Counted from the stretch's first letter, positions 50,398 to 59,238 are shown. The stretch: DNA of 64,000 nucleotides from Thermococcus barossii (GCF_002214465.1 NZ_CP015101.1:1743013-1807012), one strand, 5' to 3'. Made by a program: numbers and translations. Notes: generated from the sequence alone by a model not told the origin.

Positions 50398-50951
50398 CCC
50401 CTCGCTGGGACAGCGCTTCCGGACATCTTGGCGGTCAGTGCTATGGCTATGAAGTTGGCGCCGCTCATTATCAGGTCGAGGGACACGAAGAGGCCAATCG
50501 CCCAGAGGCTCGACCACGGCCACTGGAGGACTATCATAGAGCCGAGGAAGATGCTCAGAACTCCAGAGAGCGTCATGAGAGCCCACTGGTTAACCTCCTT
50601 GTTCTGCAGGGCCACCGCGATCCTTATCGCGCCTATTGTTATTAGCGAGAACCCAAGGACGAGTGTGAGTACCGTCGTGGCCAGAACCGGGTTTTCAAGC
50701 GTCGCTATACCTCCGATGACGTAGATAAGCCCCATCAGGATGTGAAGCGTTCTGCTCTTCCATTCCCTGGCCTTGAAGATTCCCTGCCCCATCTGAAGTG
50801 CTCCCCCGACGAGCATGAAGGCACCAAAGACTGCCACGCTCGTAATACTGAGCAACGGCAGGAGGAGCAGTCCGGCAAAGCCGAGGGTAGTGAATATTAC
50901 TCCAAGGCCGAGCAGCCAAACCCAGTTCTTTCCAAGCTCACCGTATTCCAT
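50394..50951 (-). CDS. DUF308/HdeD-like membrane protein
   Basis: A 185-residue protein with six helices arranged as repeated pairs: GVIFTTLGFAGLLLLPLLSI, FMLVGGALQMGQGIFKARE, TLHILMGLIYVIGGIATLEN, LVLGFSLITIGAIRIAVALQ, ALMTLSGVLSIFLGSMIVLQ. The G-x-x-x-I-x-x-G-x repeat pattern is typical of HdeD/DUF308, known in bacteria as acid-resistance membrane proteins; function in archaea is unknown. It is coupled to the TrkA-C gene downstream. A larger paralogue lies at 52205-52849. Confidence 0.78.
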   Translation of the reverse strand: MEYGELGKNWVWLLGLGVIFTTLGFAGLLLLPLLSITSVAVFGAFMLVGGALQMGQGIFKAREWKSRTLHILMGLIYVIGGIATLENPVLATTVLTLVLGFSLITIGAIRIAVALQNKEVNQWALMTLSGVLSIFLGSMIVLQWPWSSLWAIGLFVSLDLIMSGANFIAIALTAKMSGSAVPARG

Positions 50952-50975
50952 CTAACCACCTCCCGATTTTTTCAC

Positions 50976-51025
50976 AAAAAGTAACTTTAAGTGCTTAAAA
51001 ACTTTTCTATGAAAAGGTAACTAAA
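50976..51025. repeat. paired AAAAxGTAACTxxA elements in a divergent promoter region
   Basis: AAAAAGTAACTTTA (50976-50989) and AAAAGGTAACTAAA (51012-51025) lie either side of a minus-strand TATA (GTTTTTAAG, about 51003-50994) serving the DUF308 gene. The second element occurs again, identical over 14 bp, at 54723-54736 in the leader of the KaiC-like gene. They look like binding sites for one regulator; which one is not known. Confidence 0.45.
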
Positions 51026-51095
51026 ACCCAAAACTTTTTCAATGCAGTAAAACTTTTAAACACTGATGGACAATCGTGGAGTGAGGTGACTTTTA

Positions 51096-51665
51096 GTGGG
51101 TAGTGGTAGGCGGTCGCTGTCCTACGAGACGAGCTTCAGGATCAAGGTTCTCATAATTGCCCTCATCTTTGGAATTGCGATTTTTATGATTGTGTATTAT
51201 CCCCTGCTGAGCCACCAGACCAACCCCTGGGGCGTCGCTGCACCCAAGGGCCAGATAATCCTCGCCCAGAACTTTTCCCTGGACGGGGTTAGCTACACCA
51301 ACGCGATTCCCTTCACCTCCAGCAACAACGCCCTCGTCCTCAAGGGCAACGATGACATGGGTGAAACATTGACGATGAGGGTCACCACCCCAGACTGGTG
51401 CATCGACCTCTGGGTCTGGGGTGGCTCGTCCAGCGGATGGCAGAGAAAGTACGAGTGCGCGCGGGAGATCGAGATGAGTCAGTACGCCTTCAAGAGGCTC
51501 CCAACCCACGAGGCAAACGAGATACTCTACTGGTATCTCGAATCGGGCTATGTCATAGTCCTGCACAAGGACGGTGAGGTTCAGAAGGACGAGCTGGTGA
51601 ACTTCACGGTCACATATGGCGGGAAGACGGACTGGGGAGCCTTTAAGGTGGGCTTCAAGGGGTGA
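51096..51665 (+). CDS. membrane-anchored extracytoplasmic protein, first of tandem paralogues
   Basis: A 189-residue protein with one N-terminal helix (IKVLIIALIFGIAIFMIVYY) and an exported beta-rich domain. Shared with its downstream twin: SYETxxRxKxL, PxGVAAPKGQIIL, LILKGxxDxG, TPxWCxDxxxWxG, YWYxESGYxxxxHK and ELVNFTVTYGxKTDWGAFKV. Two cysteines (C-x~22-C) are conserved in both, possibly a disulfide. No known family. GTG 51096 follows GAGGTGAC; TATA-like ACTTTTAAAC at 51051-51060. Confidence 0.7.
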   Translation: MGSGRRSLSYETSFRIKVLIIALIFGIAIFMIVYYPLLSHQTNPWGVAAPKGQIILAQNFSLDGVSYTNAIPFTSSNNALVLKGNDDMGETLTMRVTTPDWCIDLWVWGGSSSGWQRKYECAREIEMSQYAFKRLPTHEANEILYWYLESGYVIVLHKDGEVQKDELVNFTVTYGGKTDWGAFKVGFKG

Positions 51666-51669
51666 TTGT

Positions 51670-52197
51670 ATGAAGCTTTCCTACGAGACCGAGAGCAGGC
51701 TCAAGATTCTCGTCATCATCCTTGTTGTGTCGAGTGTGGTTCTCTATTACCTTCTCAGCCCCATAATCTTTCACAAATCCGTCCCCTACGGGGTCGCAGC
51801 CCCGAAGGGCCAGATAATCCTCCTTGAAAACATAACCCTCGGCAATTACAGCTGGCAGAACGCCGTGGACATGGGGGAGCACCTCATCCTCAAGGGCAGT
51901 GAGGACTACGGGAACTCCGTCCTGCTCAGGATTCAGACGCCGGGCTGGTGTGCGGACGTGGCTTTCTGGGACGGCCAGAGGTACGTCGTGAGTGAGAGGT
52001 GCGTCAGGGAACTCGCGATTCCCAAGTACCTCTTCATGATAACGAGCGCCTTCTACTGGTACGTCGAGAGCGGCTACCACCTGATATTCCACAAGCCTGA
52101 GGGGAAGCCGGAAAAGTACGAGCTGGTCAACTTCACAGTGACGTATGGCGAAAAGACCGACTGGGGTGCCTTTAAGGTTGCCTACGGAAAAAGTTAA
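51670..52197 (+). CDS. membrane-anchored extracytoplasmic protein, second of tandem paralogues
   Basis: A 175-residue twin of the preceding protein, with N-terminal helix ILVIILVVSSVVLYYLLSPI and the same conserved blocks, including VAAPKGQIILLENITLGNYS and FTVTYGEKTDWGAFKVAYG. It starts 4 bp after the previous stop with GGGGTGATT as ribosome site. The pair is flanked by DUF308 genes. Function unknown; two copies kept side by side suggest a hetero-complex. Confidence 0.7.
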   Translation: MKLSYETESRLKILVIILVVSSVVLYYLLSPIIFHKSVPYGVAAPKGQIILLENITLGNYSWQNAVDMGEHLILKGSEDYGNSVLLRIQTPGWCADVAFWDGQRYVVSERCVRELAIPKYLFMITSAFYWYVESGYHLIFHKPEGKPEKYELVNFTVTYGEKTDWGAFKVAYGKS

Positions 52198-52204
52198 AGG
52201 GGGA

Positions 52205-52849
52205 TCAAACCTGAAGCTCGGGGTTGTTTTTCATCGACCTCGCCCCGAGGGACATCGCTATGAAGCTTGCACCCGCCACTATCAGCTCCACCGCCACGAA
52301 GATTCCTATGACCCAGGGGCTCCACTCGGGCCAGTTGGCGAGGATCATGGCGCCGATGAAGAAGTCTATAACGCCCGAGAATATGACGATTCCGCCGTTC
52401 TGAACCTTGAAGCCCATCAGCACCTTGATGATACCGAAGACGAAGTACGCCCCGCCGAGTATGAAGGTCAGTATCTGGGCTGACAGAAGGGGCTCCTCAA
52501 TCATGGTGACTCCCACGGCTAGATAAAGAACCGCGAGCAGTAGCTGGAATATCCTCGTGCCACCGGTTTCGCCGCGACCGAAGAGACCGGCGAATATCAG
52601 CATTATACCGCCGACTATCAGGAACACTCCGAAGACGGATATGCTGGCGAGCGTTACGAACGGGAGCATTCCCAGGCCAACGATACCAAGGACGGTCAGC
52701 ACGATACCGAGTATCAGATACCAGGGCCAGTGGGCCATCACGCTGGCCATCTGCTTTTTTGCCATCTCCTCTTTGTACTCCTCATACTCTTCTGGGGTCA
52801 TTGGTTTCTTTCCTTCCTCAACCCCAGAAGGTTCCTTAACATCATCCAT
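52205..52849 (-). CDS. DUF308/HdeD-like membrane protein with charged N-terminal tail
   Basis: A 214-residue protein. A charged cytoplasmic N terminus (MDDVKEPSGVEEGKKPMTPE, then EEYEEYKEEMAKKQ) precedes six helices in the DUF308 repeat pattern (LILGIVLTVLGIVGLGMLPF, FGVFLIVGGIMLIFAGLFGR, and FGIIKVLMGFKVQNGGIVIF). ATG 52849 follows GGAGGTAG; a TATA-like GCTTTTTATC lies at about 52908-52899, which excludes the longer upstream readings that would also overlap the YkgJ gene. Paralogous to 50394-50951. Confidence 0.77.
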   Translation of the reverse strand: MDDVKEPSGVEEGKKPMTPEEYEEYKEEMAKKQMASVMAHWPWYLILGIVLTVLGIVGLGMLPFVTLASISVFGVFLIVGGIMLIFAGLFGRGETGGTRIFQLLLAVLYLAVGVTMIEEPLLSAQILTFILGGAYFVFGIIKVLMGFKVQNGGIVIFSGVIDFFIGAMILANWPEWSPWVIGIFVAVELIVAGASFIAMSLGARSMKNNPELQV

Positions 52850-52973
52850 AGGTACTACCTCCAAAACGCCTTTTGCAAATAAGGTATCCACTTCGAACTG
52901 ATAAAAAGCTTTCGTCGAATAGTTTTCGAGGATATTCCGATGCATTTTTAACCTTTCTTCTGAATGGAATTTC

Positions 52974-53489
52974 ATGAGGTTCGAACCGAGACCCTTCACA
53001 GGGCCAGTGCCCTTCAGGTGCCTCTACTGCCTCGACTGCTGCAGGGGGAGGCACATTTACCTCACCCTTGATGACATAGAGAGGATAGCGAGGGCCGGGT
53101 ACGACCCCGAGGAGTTCGTGACATTCTCCATCGAAGGCAACAAAATCCGCTTCGTCCTCGCGGTGAGGGAGTGGGACCTGGGATGCGTCTTCCACGACCC
53201 TGAGACAGGGAAGTGCAGGATACACGACGTCAACCCTATAATCTGCCGCATCTACCCCTTCATGGTATCTAGGAAGCCCCTCGGCGTCGAGGGTGAGAGG
53301 CCCTTCCACTACAAGGGGCAAGAACTGTGGCTCTACTACGACGAGAGCTGTCCAGGGATAAACGCCGAAGAGCCGGAGGTTGAGATAACGCCTGAGGAGA
53401 TAGCGGAGCTCGGTCTTGAGTTTGAGAGGAAGTTCGAAAGGACCGACATGGAGGGCCTCGCGAGGCTCATGGATGAGCTCGAAAGGTAG
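52974..53489 (+). CDS. YkgJ family cysteine-cluster protein
   Basis: A 171-residue protein with the YkgJ metal-binding pattern: CLYCLDCC near residues 16-23, GCVFHDPETGKCRIHDVNPI near 70-89, and CRIYPF near 91-96. The family holds Zn2+ or an Fe-S centre; its function is unknown. GCATTTTTAACC (52942-52953) is a suitable TATA about 25 nt from the ATG, so the mRNA is probably leaderless. The 5' end lies divergent to the DUF308 gene. Confidence 0.82.
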   Translation: MRFEPRPFTGPVPFRCLYCLDCCRGRHIYLTLDDIERIARAGYDPEEFVTFSIEGNKIRFVLAVREWDLGCVFHDPETGKCRIHDVNPIICRIYPFMVSRKPLGVEGERPFHYKGQELWLYYDESCPGINAEEPEVEITPEEIAELGLEFERKFERTDMEGLARLMDELER

Positions 53490-53516
53490 ATATATTCCCG
53501 GCGACTATCATTAAAC

Positions 53517-54089
53517 ATGAGGTACTGGAAGGTCATCCTCCTGCTCGGCTGTTTCGCCCTCCAGCTGGTAATCAACTTGGTCTTCTACGGTTTTCCTGCC
53601 ATACTCTTCTCGGCCATAGTCCCGAAGTCCCTCCACCCAAAAATCGCATGGAGTTTGCCCTTCCTGATCTTTGCCTACTTTCTCCTGGCAATTGCCTCCC
53701 TCTATTACCTCGGAATCTCTCCAAGGCTCGAAAGGGGCAGGCTCTTTGGTTCGGCGTACTTCGTCATCGGCTCCCTCGGCTCGGCCTGGGTGATTTCCAC
53801 CATCTCCAGTGTAGAAACTCCCTTGCTTCCCATAGTCTTCGGAGTCTGGCTGATCTCTTCCCTCGTCGGAATCGCCGCCCTCTGGCTGATGGAGGAAAAG
53901 CTTCCGGCCCTTCCTGCGGCTGTGATGGTGGCCCTTTTCGGCATCTCAGCGCTCATCAGCGCCGCAACGGCCCAGTGGGTAGTGGCTGACTACTACGTCC
54001 ACGCCGGCAGTGGCATACCTGAGAACGCCACGGCTGTCGTAGGACACCCGGTAGAGGTGCCTCCTCCGAACTTCACGAACTCGAGCTGA
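53517..54089 (+). CDS. uncharacterised five-TM membrane protein
   Basis: A 190-residue protein with helices near residues 7-32, 44-68, 80-98, 103-124 and 130-150, and an external end with NAT and NSS sequons (GIPENATAVVG...FTNSS). No known family. A TATA-like AGATATATTC at 53488-53497 is about 20 nt before the ATG, again suggesting a leaderless message. Confidence 0.62.
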   Translation: MRYWKVILLLGCFALQLVINLVFYGFPAILFSAIVPKSLHPKIAWSLPFLIFAYFLLAIASLYYLGISPRLERGRLFGSAYFVIGSLGSAWVISTISSVETPLLPIVFGVWLISSLVGIAALWLMEEKLPALPAAVMVALFGISALISAATAQWVVADYYVHAGSGIPENATAVVGHPVEVPPPNFTNSS

Positions 54090-54134
54090 GCTAAGGCTTT
54101 TAAGGAAGGCGGGAGACTCTCAAACGGTGGGTTC

Positions 54135-54638
54135 ATGGAGGGTGAGCTTAGGTATAGGAGAGCCTCCTCGTGGGAGTACGATTTGATCCTCCGCGAGGCC
54201 GAGAAGTACGGGGAGCTGGAGCATCATTTCTTCGCGGTAGTGGAGGGCAAGTTTCGGGACGTTTACGCGGTGAATGAGAGGGTCTGGGCCGAGATTGAGG
54301 GGTTAAGGCTTAAGCCCTACGCCTACGGGACCTTCGTCGGCACGATAAAGGTGGACAACCTGGTGGAGAAGTTCTATCCCAACGTTGAGTTCTTCTACTT
54401 TGTGAGTGTTGAGAGGAACTACGCAGTGCTTACCCCGAAGGCCGGTTTCCTCTTCACCACGGGCAAGGACGTGCCGAGGAGCGGGGTGAGGAGGTACAGC
54501 TGGCAGGGGACGAAGAAGCTTGTCATCTACGATGAAAACGGGGTTCTCCTCGGCATCGGAAGGATTAACCCGGAAAGCCGGAGAAAGTTCATCCTGAACG
54601 TCACCGACATAGGGGAGTTTCTGAGACGAAAGATGTGA
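54135..54638 (+). CDS. NIP7-like PUA-domain RNA-binding protein
   Basis: A 167-residue protein. The N-terminal part ([20 protein letters not shown] ... [20 protein letters not shown]) is the pre-PUA domain of archaeal NIP7/UPF0113. The C-terminal part ([38 protein letters not shown]) is a PUA domain. In eukaryotes Nip7 aids 60S ribosome assembly; archaeal members bind RNA and probably act in rRNA processing. TATA-like GCTTTTAAGG at 54096-54105. Confidence 0.8.
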   Translation: MEGELRYRRASSWEYDLILREAEKYGELEHHFFAVVEGKFRDVYAVNERVWAEIEGLRLKPYAYGTFVGTIKVDNLVEKFYPNVEFFYFVSVERNYAVLTPKAGFLFTTGKDVPRSGVRRYSWQGTKKLVIYDENGVLLGIGRINPESRRKFILNVTDIGEFLRRKM

Positions 54639-54722
54639 ATCCTCGGCATGGCTGAAATTCACAACCTTTTCCTTACCGTCCGTAACTTTTTTAAGGCCTT
54701 TTGCGTAGCACATATTGATAAC

Positions 54723-54736
54723 AAAAGGTAACTAAA
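54723..54736 (+). promoter_or_regulatory. AAAAGGTAACTAAA element in the leader of the KaiC-like gene
   Basis: The element is identical over 14 bp to 51012-51025. TATA-like TTTTTTAAGG (54688-54697) would start transcription near 54720, so the element sits at the transcription start, just before the strong GGAGGTGATG. A bound protein would block initiation. Confidence 0.45.
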
Positions 54737-54750
54737 GGAGGTGATGCCCG

Positions 54751-55497
54751 ATGATCAGGAGGGTAAAGACGGGCATCCCCGGAATGGATGATGTTCTTCA
54801 CGGGGGAATTCCTGAGAGAAACGTGGTTCTTCTGAGCGGTGGACCTGGAACCGGCAAGTCCATCTTCAGCCAGCAGTTCCTCTGGAACGGTCTCCAGATG
54901 GGCGAGCCCGGAATCTACGTCGCCCTTGAGGAGCACCCCGTTCAGGTGAGGCAGAACATGGCTCAGTTCGGCTGGGACGTCAGGAGGTACGAGGAGGAAG
55001 GCCTCTTCGCGATGGTTGATGCCTTCACGGCTGGAATAGGCAAGAGCAAGGAGTACGAGAAGTACATAGTCCACGATTTAACAGACATCAGGGAGTTCAT
55101 AGACGTCCTGAGAACGGCGGTTAAGGACATCGGGGCCAGGAGGGTCGTCATAGACTCGGTAACGACGCTCTACATCAACAAGCCTGCGATGGCGAGGAGC
55201 ATCGTGATGCAGCTGAAGAGGGTTTTGGCGGGTCTCGGAGTCACGAGCATTCTCGTGAGCCAGATAAGCGTTGGCGAAAGGGGCTTCGGCGGGCCCGGTG
55301 TCGAACACGGCGTTGATGGCATAATCCGCCTCGATCTGGACGAGATAGACGGCGAGCTGAAGCGCTCACTGATAGTCTGGAAGATGCGCGGGACGAGTCA
55401 CAGCATGAGGAGGCACCCCTTTGAGATAACCGACGAGGGAATCGTCGTTTACCCCGACAAGGTTCTCAGGAGAAAGGCAATAGTTGAGGCCGAATAA
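54751..55497 (+). CDS. KaiC-like RecA-superfamily ATPase
   Basis: A 248-residue single-domain KaiC homologue: [20 protein letters not shown], Walker [17 protein letters not shown] near residues 28-43, catalytic [15 protein letters not shown] near 57-71, and Walker [14 protein letters not shown] near 130-142, then [20 protein letters not shown] near 170-190. These archaeal proteins are thought to act in signalling; they are not circadian oscillators by themselves. A 20-bp gap separates it from the HTH coiled-coil gene, suggesting they work together. Shares an upstream element with the 51-kb promoter region. Confidence 0.85.
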   Translation: MIRRVKTGIPGMDDVLHGGIPERNVVLLSGGPGTGKSIFSQQFLWNGLQMGEPGIYVALEEHPVQVRQNMAQFGWDVRRYEEEGLFAMVDAFTAGIGKSKEYEKYIVHDLTDIREFIDVLRTAVKDIGARRVVIDSVTTLYINKPAMARSIVMQLKRVLAGLGVTSILVSQISVGERGFGGPGVEHGVDGIIRLDLDEIDGELKRSLIVWKMRGTSHSMRRHPFEITDEGIVVYPDKVLRRKAIVEAE

Positions 55498-55516
55498 AAA
55501 CGAAGGGGGTGATGGC

Positions 55517-56062
55517 ATGGAGGTTCCACTGAATCCCCTCGGGAGGGAGGAGATACACAGGCTTGAGAGCGTTCTCCTCTTCGCGACCCTCTTCAGGCCC
55601 GAGGTCATAGAGCTGATAAAGGACCCTGCAGAGAGGCTGACTTGGGTTGACAGTCTTGCAGTTGCAGCTGGAGCCATAGCGAGGGAAAAGGCAGGGATGA
55701 CCGTTAGCGAGATTGCCGAGGAACTGGGCAGGACCGAGGCAACGATACGGAAGCACCTCAAGGGAGAAACCAAGGCGGGCCAGCTCGTCAGAGAAACCTA
55801 CGAGCTGATAAAGCAGGGCAAGCTCGACGAGCTCGTCAGGAACGTTGAAGTCCTTACCAGTGGCGGCCAGCTCGTTGCCGCAGAGGAGTACGAGAGGCTG
55901 AAGCGCGAGAAAGAAGAACTTGAAGCAAAACTCAAAGAGCTTGAGGAGAAGACCAGCGGCCTCGAAGAGGAGAACAGGGAGCTCAGGGCAAAGCTTGAGA
56001 ACGTTAGAAGAATTCTGGCCGACACGATGGAGAGGATAAGGGAAATAGAAAAGCTCCTCTAA
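55517..56062 (+). CDS. HTH protein with C-terminal coiled coil
   Basis: A 181-residue protein. Residues 60-95 form a helix-turn-helix: VSEIAEELGRTEATIRKHLK with KGETKAGQLVRETYELIKQG. Residues about 120-178 form a long coiled coil (EEYERLKREKEELEAKLKEL and on). The first part (ESVLLFATLFRPEVIELIKD) is an archaeal regulatory-type domain. It may be a transcription factor controlled by the KaiC-like ATPase encoded just upstream. ATG 55517 follows GGGGGTGAT. The last 4 bp overlap the convergent SAM decarboxylase gene. Confidence 0.75.
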   Translation: MEVPLNPLGREEIHRLESVLLFATLFRPEVIELIKDPAERLTWVDSLAVAAGAIAREKAGMTVSEIAEELGRTEATIRKHLKGETKAGQLVRETYELIKQGKLDELVRNVEVLTSGGQLVAAEEYERLKREKEELEAKLKELEEKTSGLEEENRELRAKLENVRRILADTMERIREIEKLL

Positions 56063-56481
56063 CCTCCGTTTTTCCTCAGAGCCTCTTCCCACGTCAGTAT
56101 CATGTGGGTGAAGGTGTCGTCATCCTCCTCTATGCCTCTCTTTATCTCGGAGACATGGGCGTATTTGGCCCTGAGCTGCTCGAGGATGTAATCAACGGCC
56201 TTCTCCGGGTCGGCGGTGGTTCCACAGGTGTACACGTCGAGAGCGGCGTAGCCCTTCTCCGGCCAGGTGTGTATCGAGATGTGGCTCTCAGCGACGATGA
56301 CCATGCCGCTGACCCCTGTGGGGGAGAACTTGAAGAAGTAGCTCGCCTTTATCTCCATGTTGCCGATCTTCGCCGCCTCTAGGAATATCTCCCTTATTTT
56401 GTCAGCGTTACCGAGGATTTCGGGATCGCAACCGGCAGCCTCAACAACGTAGTGGAACCCGATCGTCTCTATCTCAGTCAT
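56059..56481 (-). CDS. speD: S-adenosylmethionine decarboxylase proenzyme
   Basis: A 140-residue SpeH-type enzyme. Self-cleavage occurs before Ser in VAESHISIHTWPEKGYAALD near residues 60-80, generating the pyruvoyl group; the downstream VYTCGTT holds the conserved Cys. The decarboxylated SAM is the aminopropyl donor for polyamines, which in Thermococcales include branched and long-chain forms needed at high temperature. ATG 56481 is used because GGTGA lies six bases upstream; TATA-like CTTTAAAAAGG at about 56525-56515. Confidence 0.93.
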   Translation of the reverse strand: MTEIETIGFHYVVEAAGCDPEILGNADKIREIFLEAAKIGNMEIKASYFFKFSPTGVSGMVIVAESHISIHTWPEKGYAALDVYTCGTTADPEKAVDYILEQLRAKYAHVSEIKRGIEEDDDTFTHMILTWEEALRKNGG

Positions 56482-56490
56482 GGCTCTCAC

Positions 56491-56812
56491 CTCTTGTTGC
56501 TCCTATTACGAACCCTTTTTAAAGTTAAGCCCCAAAGTAGAGAGCTGTGAACGGGCTGTTCTGGCGTTGAACGGCTCTTAATTGGCCTGGAATGCATTGA
56601 ACGTTTGTGTTCTGGTCGTTATCGAAATTTTCCGAAAGCTTATGGTGGATTCCTCCCAGTACCGATTTGAAGGCTCTTTCATGGATTAAAGCCCCTCTCC
56701 ACTCCGTTTAATCCTGCTCACCGATGGCCGTTTTTAAGCGTGAACCACTAATTTTAAAACTCATACCTCCAACTAACGACAAGTTTACGAAAACTCACGA
56801 AGGGGTGAAGGT
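56491..56812. other. intergenic region with divergent promoters
   Basis: No coding gene or structured RNA is seen. The minus-strand TATA of the SAM decarboxylase gene lies at its left end, and AATTTTAAAAC (about 56750-56760), the likely promoter of secF, at its right end. TGAACG words recur at 56546, 56566 and 56597, and GTTCTGG at 56556 and 56609, as short unexplained direct repeats. Confidence 0.4.
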
Positions 56813-57718
56813 ATGTCGAAGTCCAAACCGAAGGCCAGGCCCGCGGCAGGGGATGCCGTAAGGGCAAAGAAACAGGAAAAACTGAGCTTTCTAGCGCGGA
56901 TGGAGTACAAGAAGATGATAATGTACCCCCTTGCGGTCTTCGTGATAGCACTGATACTTCTCGCGGTCAACTTTCCGACGCTTGGAATAGACCTCCGGGG
57001 TGGAGTGGTCGTCACCGCCTACGGGGTGAACGCAAACCCGGATGAACTTGGAAGGTACATAAGCGATAAAATCGGGATGGAGGTAAGGGTCGAGAAATTC
57101 ACCGGCGTGGAAGCCAGTGGCGTCAGGGTTTACGCACCGATAGGCACCGATCCGCTCAAGATAATCGAGGTGATGAAGGAGAAGTATCCAAACGCCGAAT
57201 ACACCCACAGCGAGGTGCAACCGACCTTTGGAGAGATAGCCCAGCAGCAGGGAATACGGGCGCTGGTATTTGCGTTCCTCGCGATGGCGGTTGTGGTCTT
57301 CCTGTTCTTCAGGAACCTCGTGCCATCGCTCACGATAATATTCTCCGCGCTCTCGGACATGACGATAGCCGTTGCCCTGATGGGCATCTTCGGCATCGAA
57401 CTCACCACAGCCACGATAGCGGCCCTGCTCATGCTCATAGGTTACACCGTTGACAGTAACATCCTCCTGACAACCAAGCTCCTGAGGAGAAAGGAGGACT
57501 CCGTGGAGAAGGCCTATCTCTCGGCCGTTTCAACGGGCTTTACGATGAGCACCACAACGCTGGGTGCCCTGCTAATCCTCTGGATAATCTCGACCTCACA
57601 GACGATAGACAACATCGCCATAGTCCTCATCTTCGGTCTGCTCGCGGACTTCATGAACACCTGGATTCTCAACGCGGGCGTGCTCGAGTGGTACCTAGCC
57701 AGGGGTGGTAAAGCATGA
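56813..57718 (+). CDS. secF: protein-export membrane protein SecF
   Basis: A 301-residue protein with six helices. The N terminus is charged; LGIDLRGGVVVTAYG near 63-77 is the SecD/SecF D-RGG motif. ALVFAFLAMAVVVFLFFRNL, LSDMTIAVALMGIFGIELTT and LLMLIGYTVDSNILLTTKLL (residues about 205-224) are the transmembrane signatures, with the GYTVDSNI loop. SecDF uses the ion gradient to help pull proteins across the membrane after SecYE. In archaea secF precedes secD, as here, with a 4-bp overlap. Confidence 0.93.
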   Translation: MSKSKPKARPAAGDAVRAKKQEKLSFLARMEYKKMIMYPLAVFVIALILLAVNFPTLGIDLRGGVVVTAYGVNANPDELGRYISDKIGMEVRVEKFTGVEASGVRVYAPIGTDPLKIIEVMKEKYPNAEYTHSEVQPTFGEIAQQQGIRALVFAFLAMAVVVFLFFRNLVPSLTIIFSALSDMTIAVALMGIFGIELTTATIAALLMLIGYTVDSNILLTTKLLRRKEDSVEKAYLSAVSTGFTMSTTTLGALLILWIISTSQTIDNIAIVLIFGLLADFMNTWILNAGVLEWYLARGGKA

Positions 57719-59238
57719 AGAGAAGAACCAAAAAGCTTCTCCTCAACTGGAGGATAATCCTGCTCACTCTCTTCCTCGTAGGTTCGATAGCGACCCTCGC
57801 TCTCAAACCCCTCACCTTCGGTATAGACATAAGCGGCGGTGTTGCTCTCGTTGCCCAGACGGAGCATCCCGTTGATACCAAGACCATGCAGCTCGTCGTC
57901 GATTCCCTTCAGAAGAGGCTGAACACCCTTGGCCTGAGGGACATAACCGTTGAAGCCCAGGGAGACCAGATAGTCCTCATCAAGGTTGCCAACGTCACGT
58001 CGCCGGAGGAAGCGGAGAGGATAAAGAACGTCATTGAGAGCCAGGGTGTCTTCTATATGGAGTTCAGCGGGGTGATCTTTGGAACAGGAAACGACGTTGA
58101 ATACGTTGGCATCTATCAGATAAAGCCCGACAACAGCTGGAGCGTCCCGTTCAGAATTTCAAAGAGCGCCGCCGAGAAGTTCGCCGAGCTGGCCTACGGC
58201 AAGAAGGGCTGGCCCGTTGATATGTTCCTTGACCCGCCGGTTAACTCCCTCATGGTCGTCCCGGAGAGCGTTTACAAGGCCATGAACAGCTCGGAGTTCA
58301 ACGCAGAAGCACCGGAGGCACCGACGCTCATGGAGAGAATAGCTAAGGCCTTCAACATAAGCGTCGTCGCCTACGCCAACCAGAGCGCCGACGAGATAGC
58401 CAAGCTCGCCCAGGGCAAGGAAAAGATAGTCCTCGTTGACGTCCCGCAGGAGCTCCAGACCCAGCTCGAAGAGATGAACCTCACAGTTAGATACGTCCCG
58501 AGAGCCCAGGGCGAGAGCGACCACGCCCTCATAGTCCGCGTTCTCGGTCTCTACGGCCCGTACTCCCTCGGTGAGGGGCTCACGGTTGGAGAGCCCCAGC
58601 AGGACGTCCAGATAACCGGAAGCGCCCCGGACAGACTTACGGCCGAGCAGGAGGCAAGCACGATATACACCGTCCTCAAGAGCGGTTCGCTCCCGGTCAA
58701 GCTCACGGTCGTTGGCATGGAGTTCATCTCTCCGAGACTCGGAGAGGGCTTCAGGACGCAGGCAGTCTATGCTGGAATAGGCGCGCTCATAACTGTGCTT
58801 CTCATCGTCTACTTCCACTACAGGAACTGGAAGATAGCCATCCCCGTTGCCTCAACCAGCCTCTTTGAGGCGATAATCATCCTAGGCTTCGCGGCACTTA
58901 TCAGGTGGAACCTGGACCTCCCGAGTATAGCCGGTATCATCGCGGCAATAGGTACTGGCGTTGACCAGCAGATAGTCATAACCGACGAGCTCCTCGGCGG
59001 GGAGAAAACCACGAAGATAAGCAGGCGCTCAAGCGTGCTCAAGAGGATGGGAAGGGCGTTCTTCGTTATCTTCGCCTCGGCGGCAACGACGATAGCTGCC
59101 ATGAGCTTCCTGCTGGTGTACTTCGTCGGGACGCTCAAGGGCTTCGCCTTCACGACGATACTGGGCGTGCTGATAGGAATCCTGATAACCAGACCGGCCT
59201 ACGCTGAAATAGCCAAATACCTCCTCGGTGAGGACTGA
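57715..59238 (+). CDS. secD: protein-export membrane protein SecD
   Basis: A 507-residue partner of SecF. FGIDISGGVALVAQT follows the first helix; the large periplasmic P1-type domain spans about 45-330 with TVEAQGDQIVLIKVANVTSP; FISPRLGEGFRTQAVYAGIG opens the helical half. The SecD-type FGFALIRWNLDLPSIAGIIA-like segment and AAIGTGVDQQIVITDELLGG near residues 407-426 correspond to the D-x-x-I/V transport loop. It shares an operon with secF and trkA. Confidence 0.93.
   Translation: MKRRTKKLLLNWRIILLTLFLVGSIATLALKPLTFGIDISGGVALVAQTEHPVDTKTMQLVVDSLQKRLNTLGLRDITVEAQGDQIVLIKVANVTSPEEAERIKNVIESQGVFYMEFSGVIFGTGNDVEYVGIYQIKPDNSWSVPFRISKSAAEKFAELAYGKKGWPVDMFLDPPVNSLMVVPESVYKAMNSSEFNAEAPEAPTLMERIAKAFNISVVAYANQSADEIAKLAQGKEKIVLVDVPQELQTQLEEMNLTVRYVPRAQGESDHALIVRVLGLYGPYSLGEGLTVGEPQQDVQITGSAPDRLTAEQEASTIYTVLKSGSLPVKLTVVGMEFISPRLGEGFRTQAVYAGIGALITVLLIVYFHYRNWKIAIPVASTSLFEAIIILGFAALIRWNLDLPSIAGIIAAIGTGVDQQIVITDELLGGEKTTKISRRSSVLKRMGRAFFVIFASAATTIAAMSFLLVYFVGTLKGFAFTTILGVLIGILITRPAYAEIAKYLLGED

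Noticed and set aside
49621-50586. Longer 321-residue reading of the TrkA-C membrane protein
   Set aside because: The extra N terminus overlaps the DUF308 gene out of frame and is polar and Pro/Arg-rich; GTG 50397 with the GTGA overlap is the natural start.
52205-52999. Longer 264-residue reading of the second DUF308 protein
   Set aside because: The added 50 residues would begin upstream of the likely TATA box and overlap the divergent YkgJ gene; ATG 52849 has a strong GGAGGTAG.
54640-54720. C/D box sRNA between the NIP7 and KaiC-like genes
   Set aside because: A CTGA is present, but no RTGATGA box at the right distance and no terminal stem.
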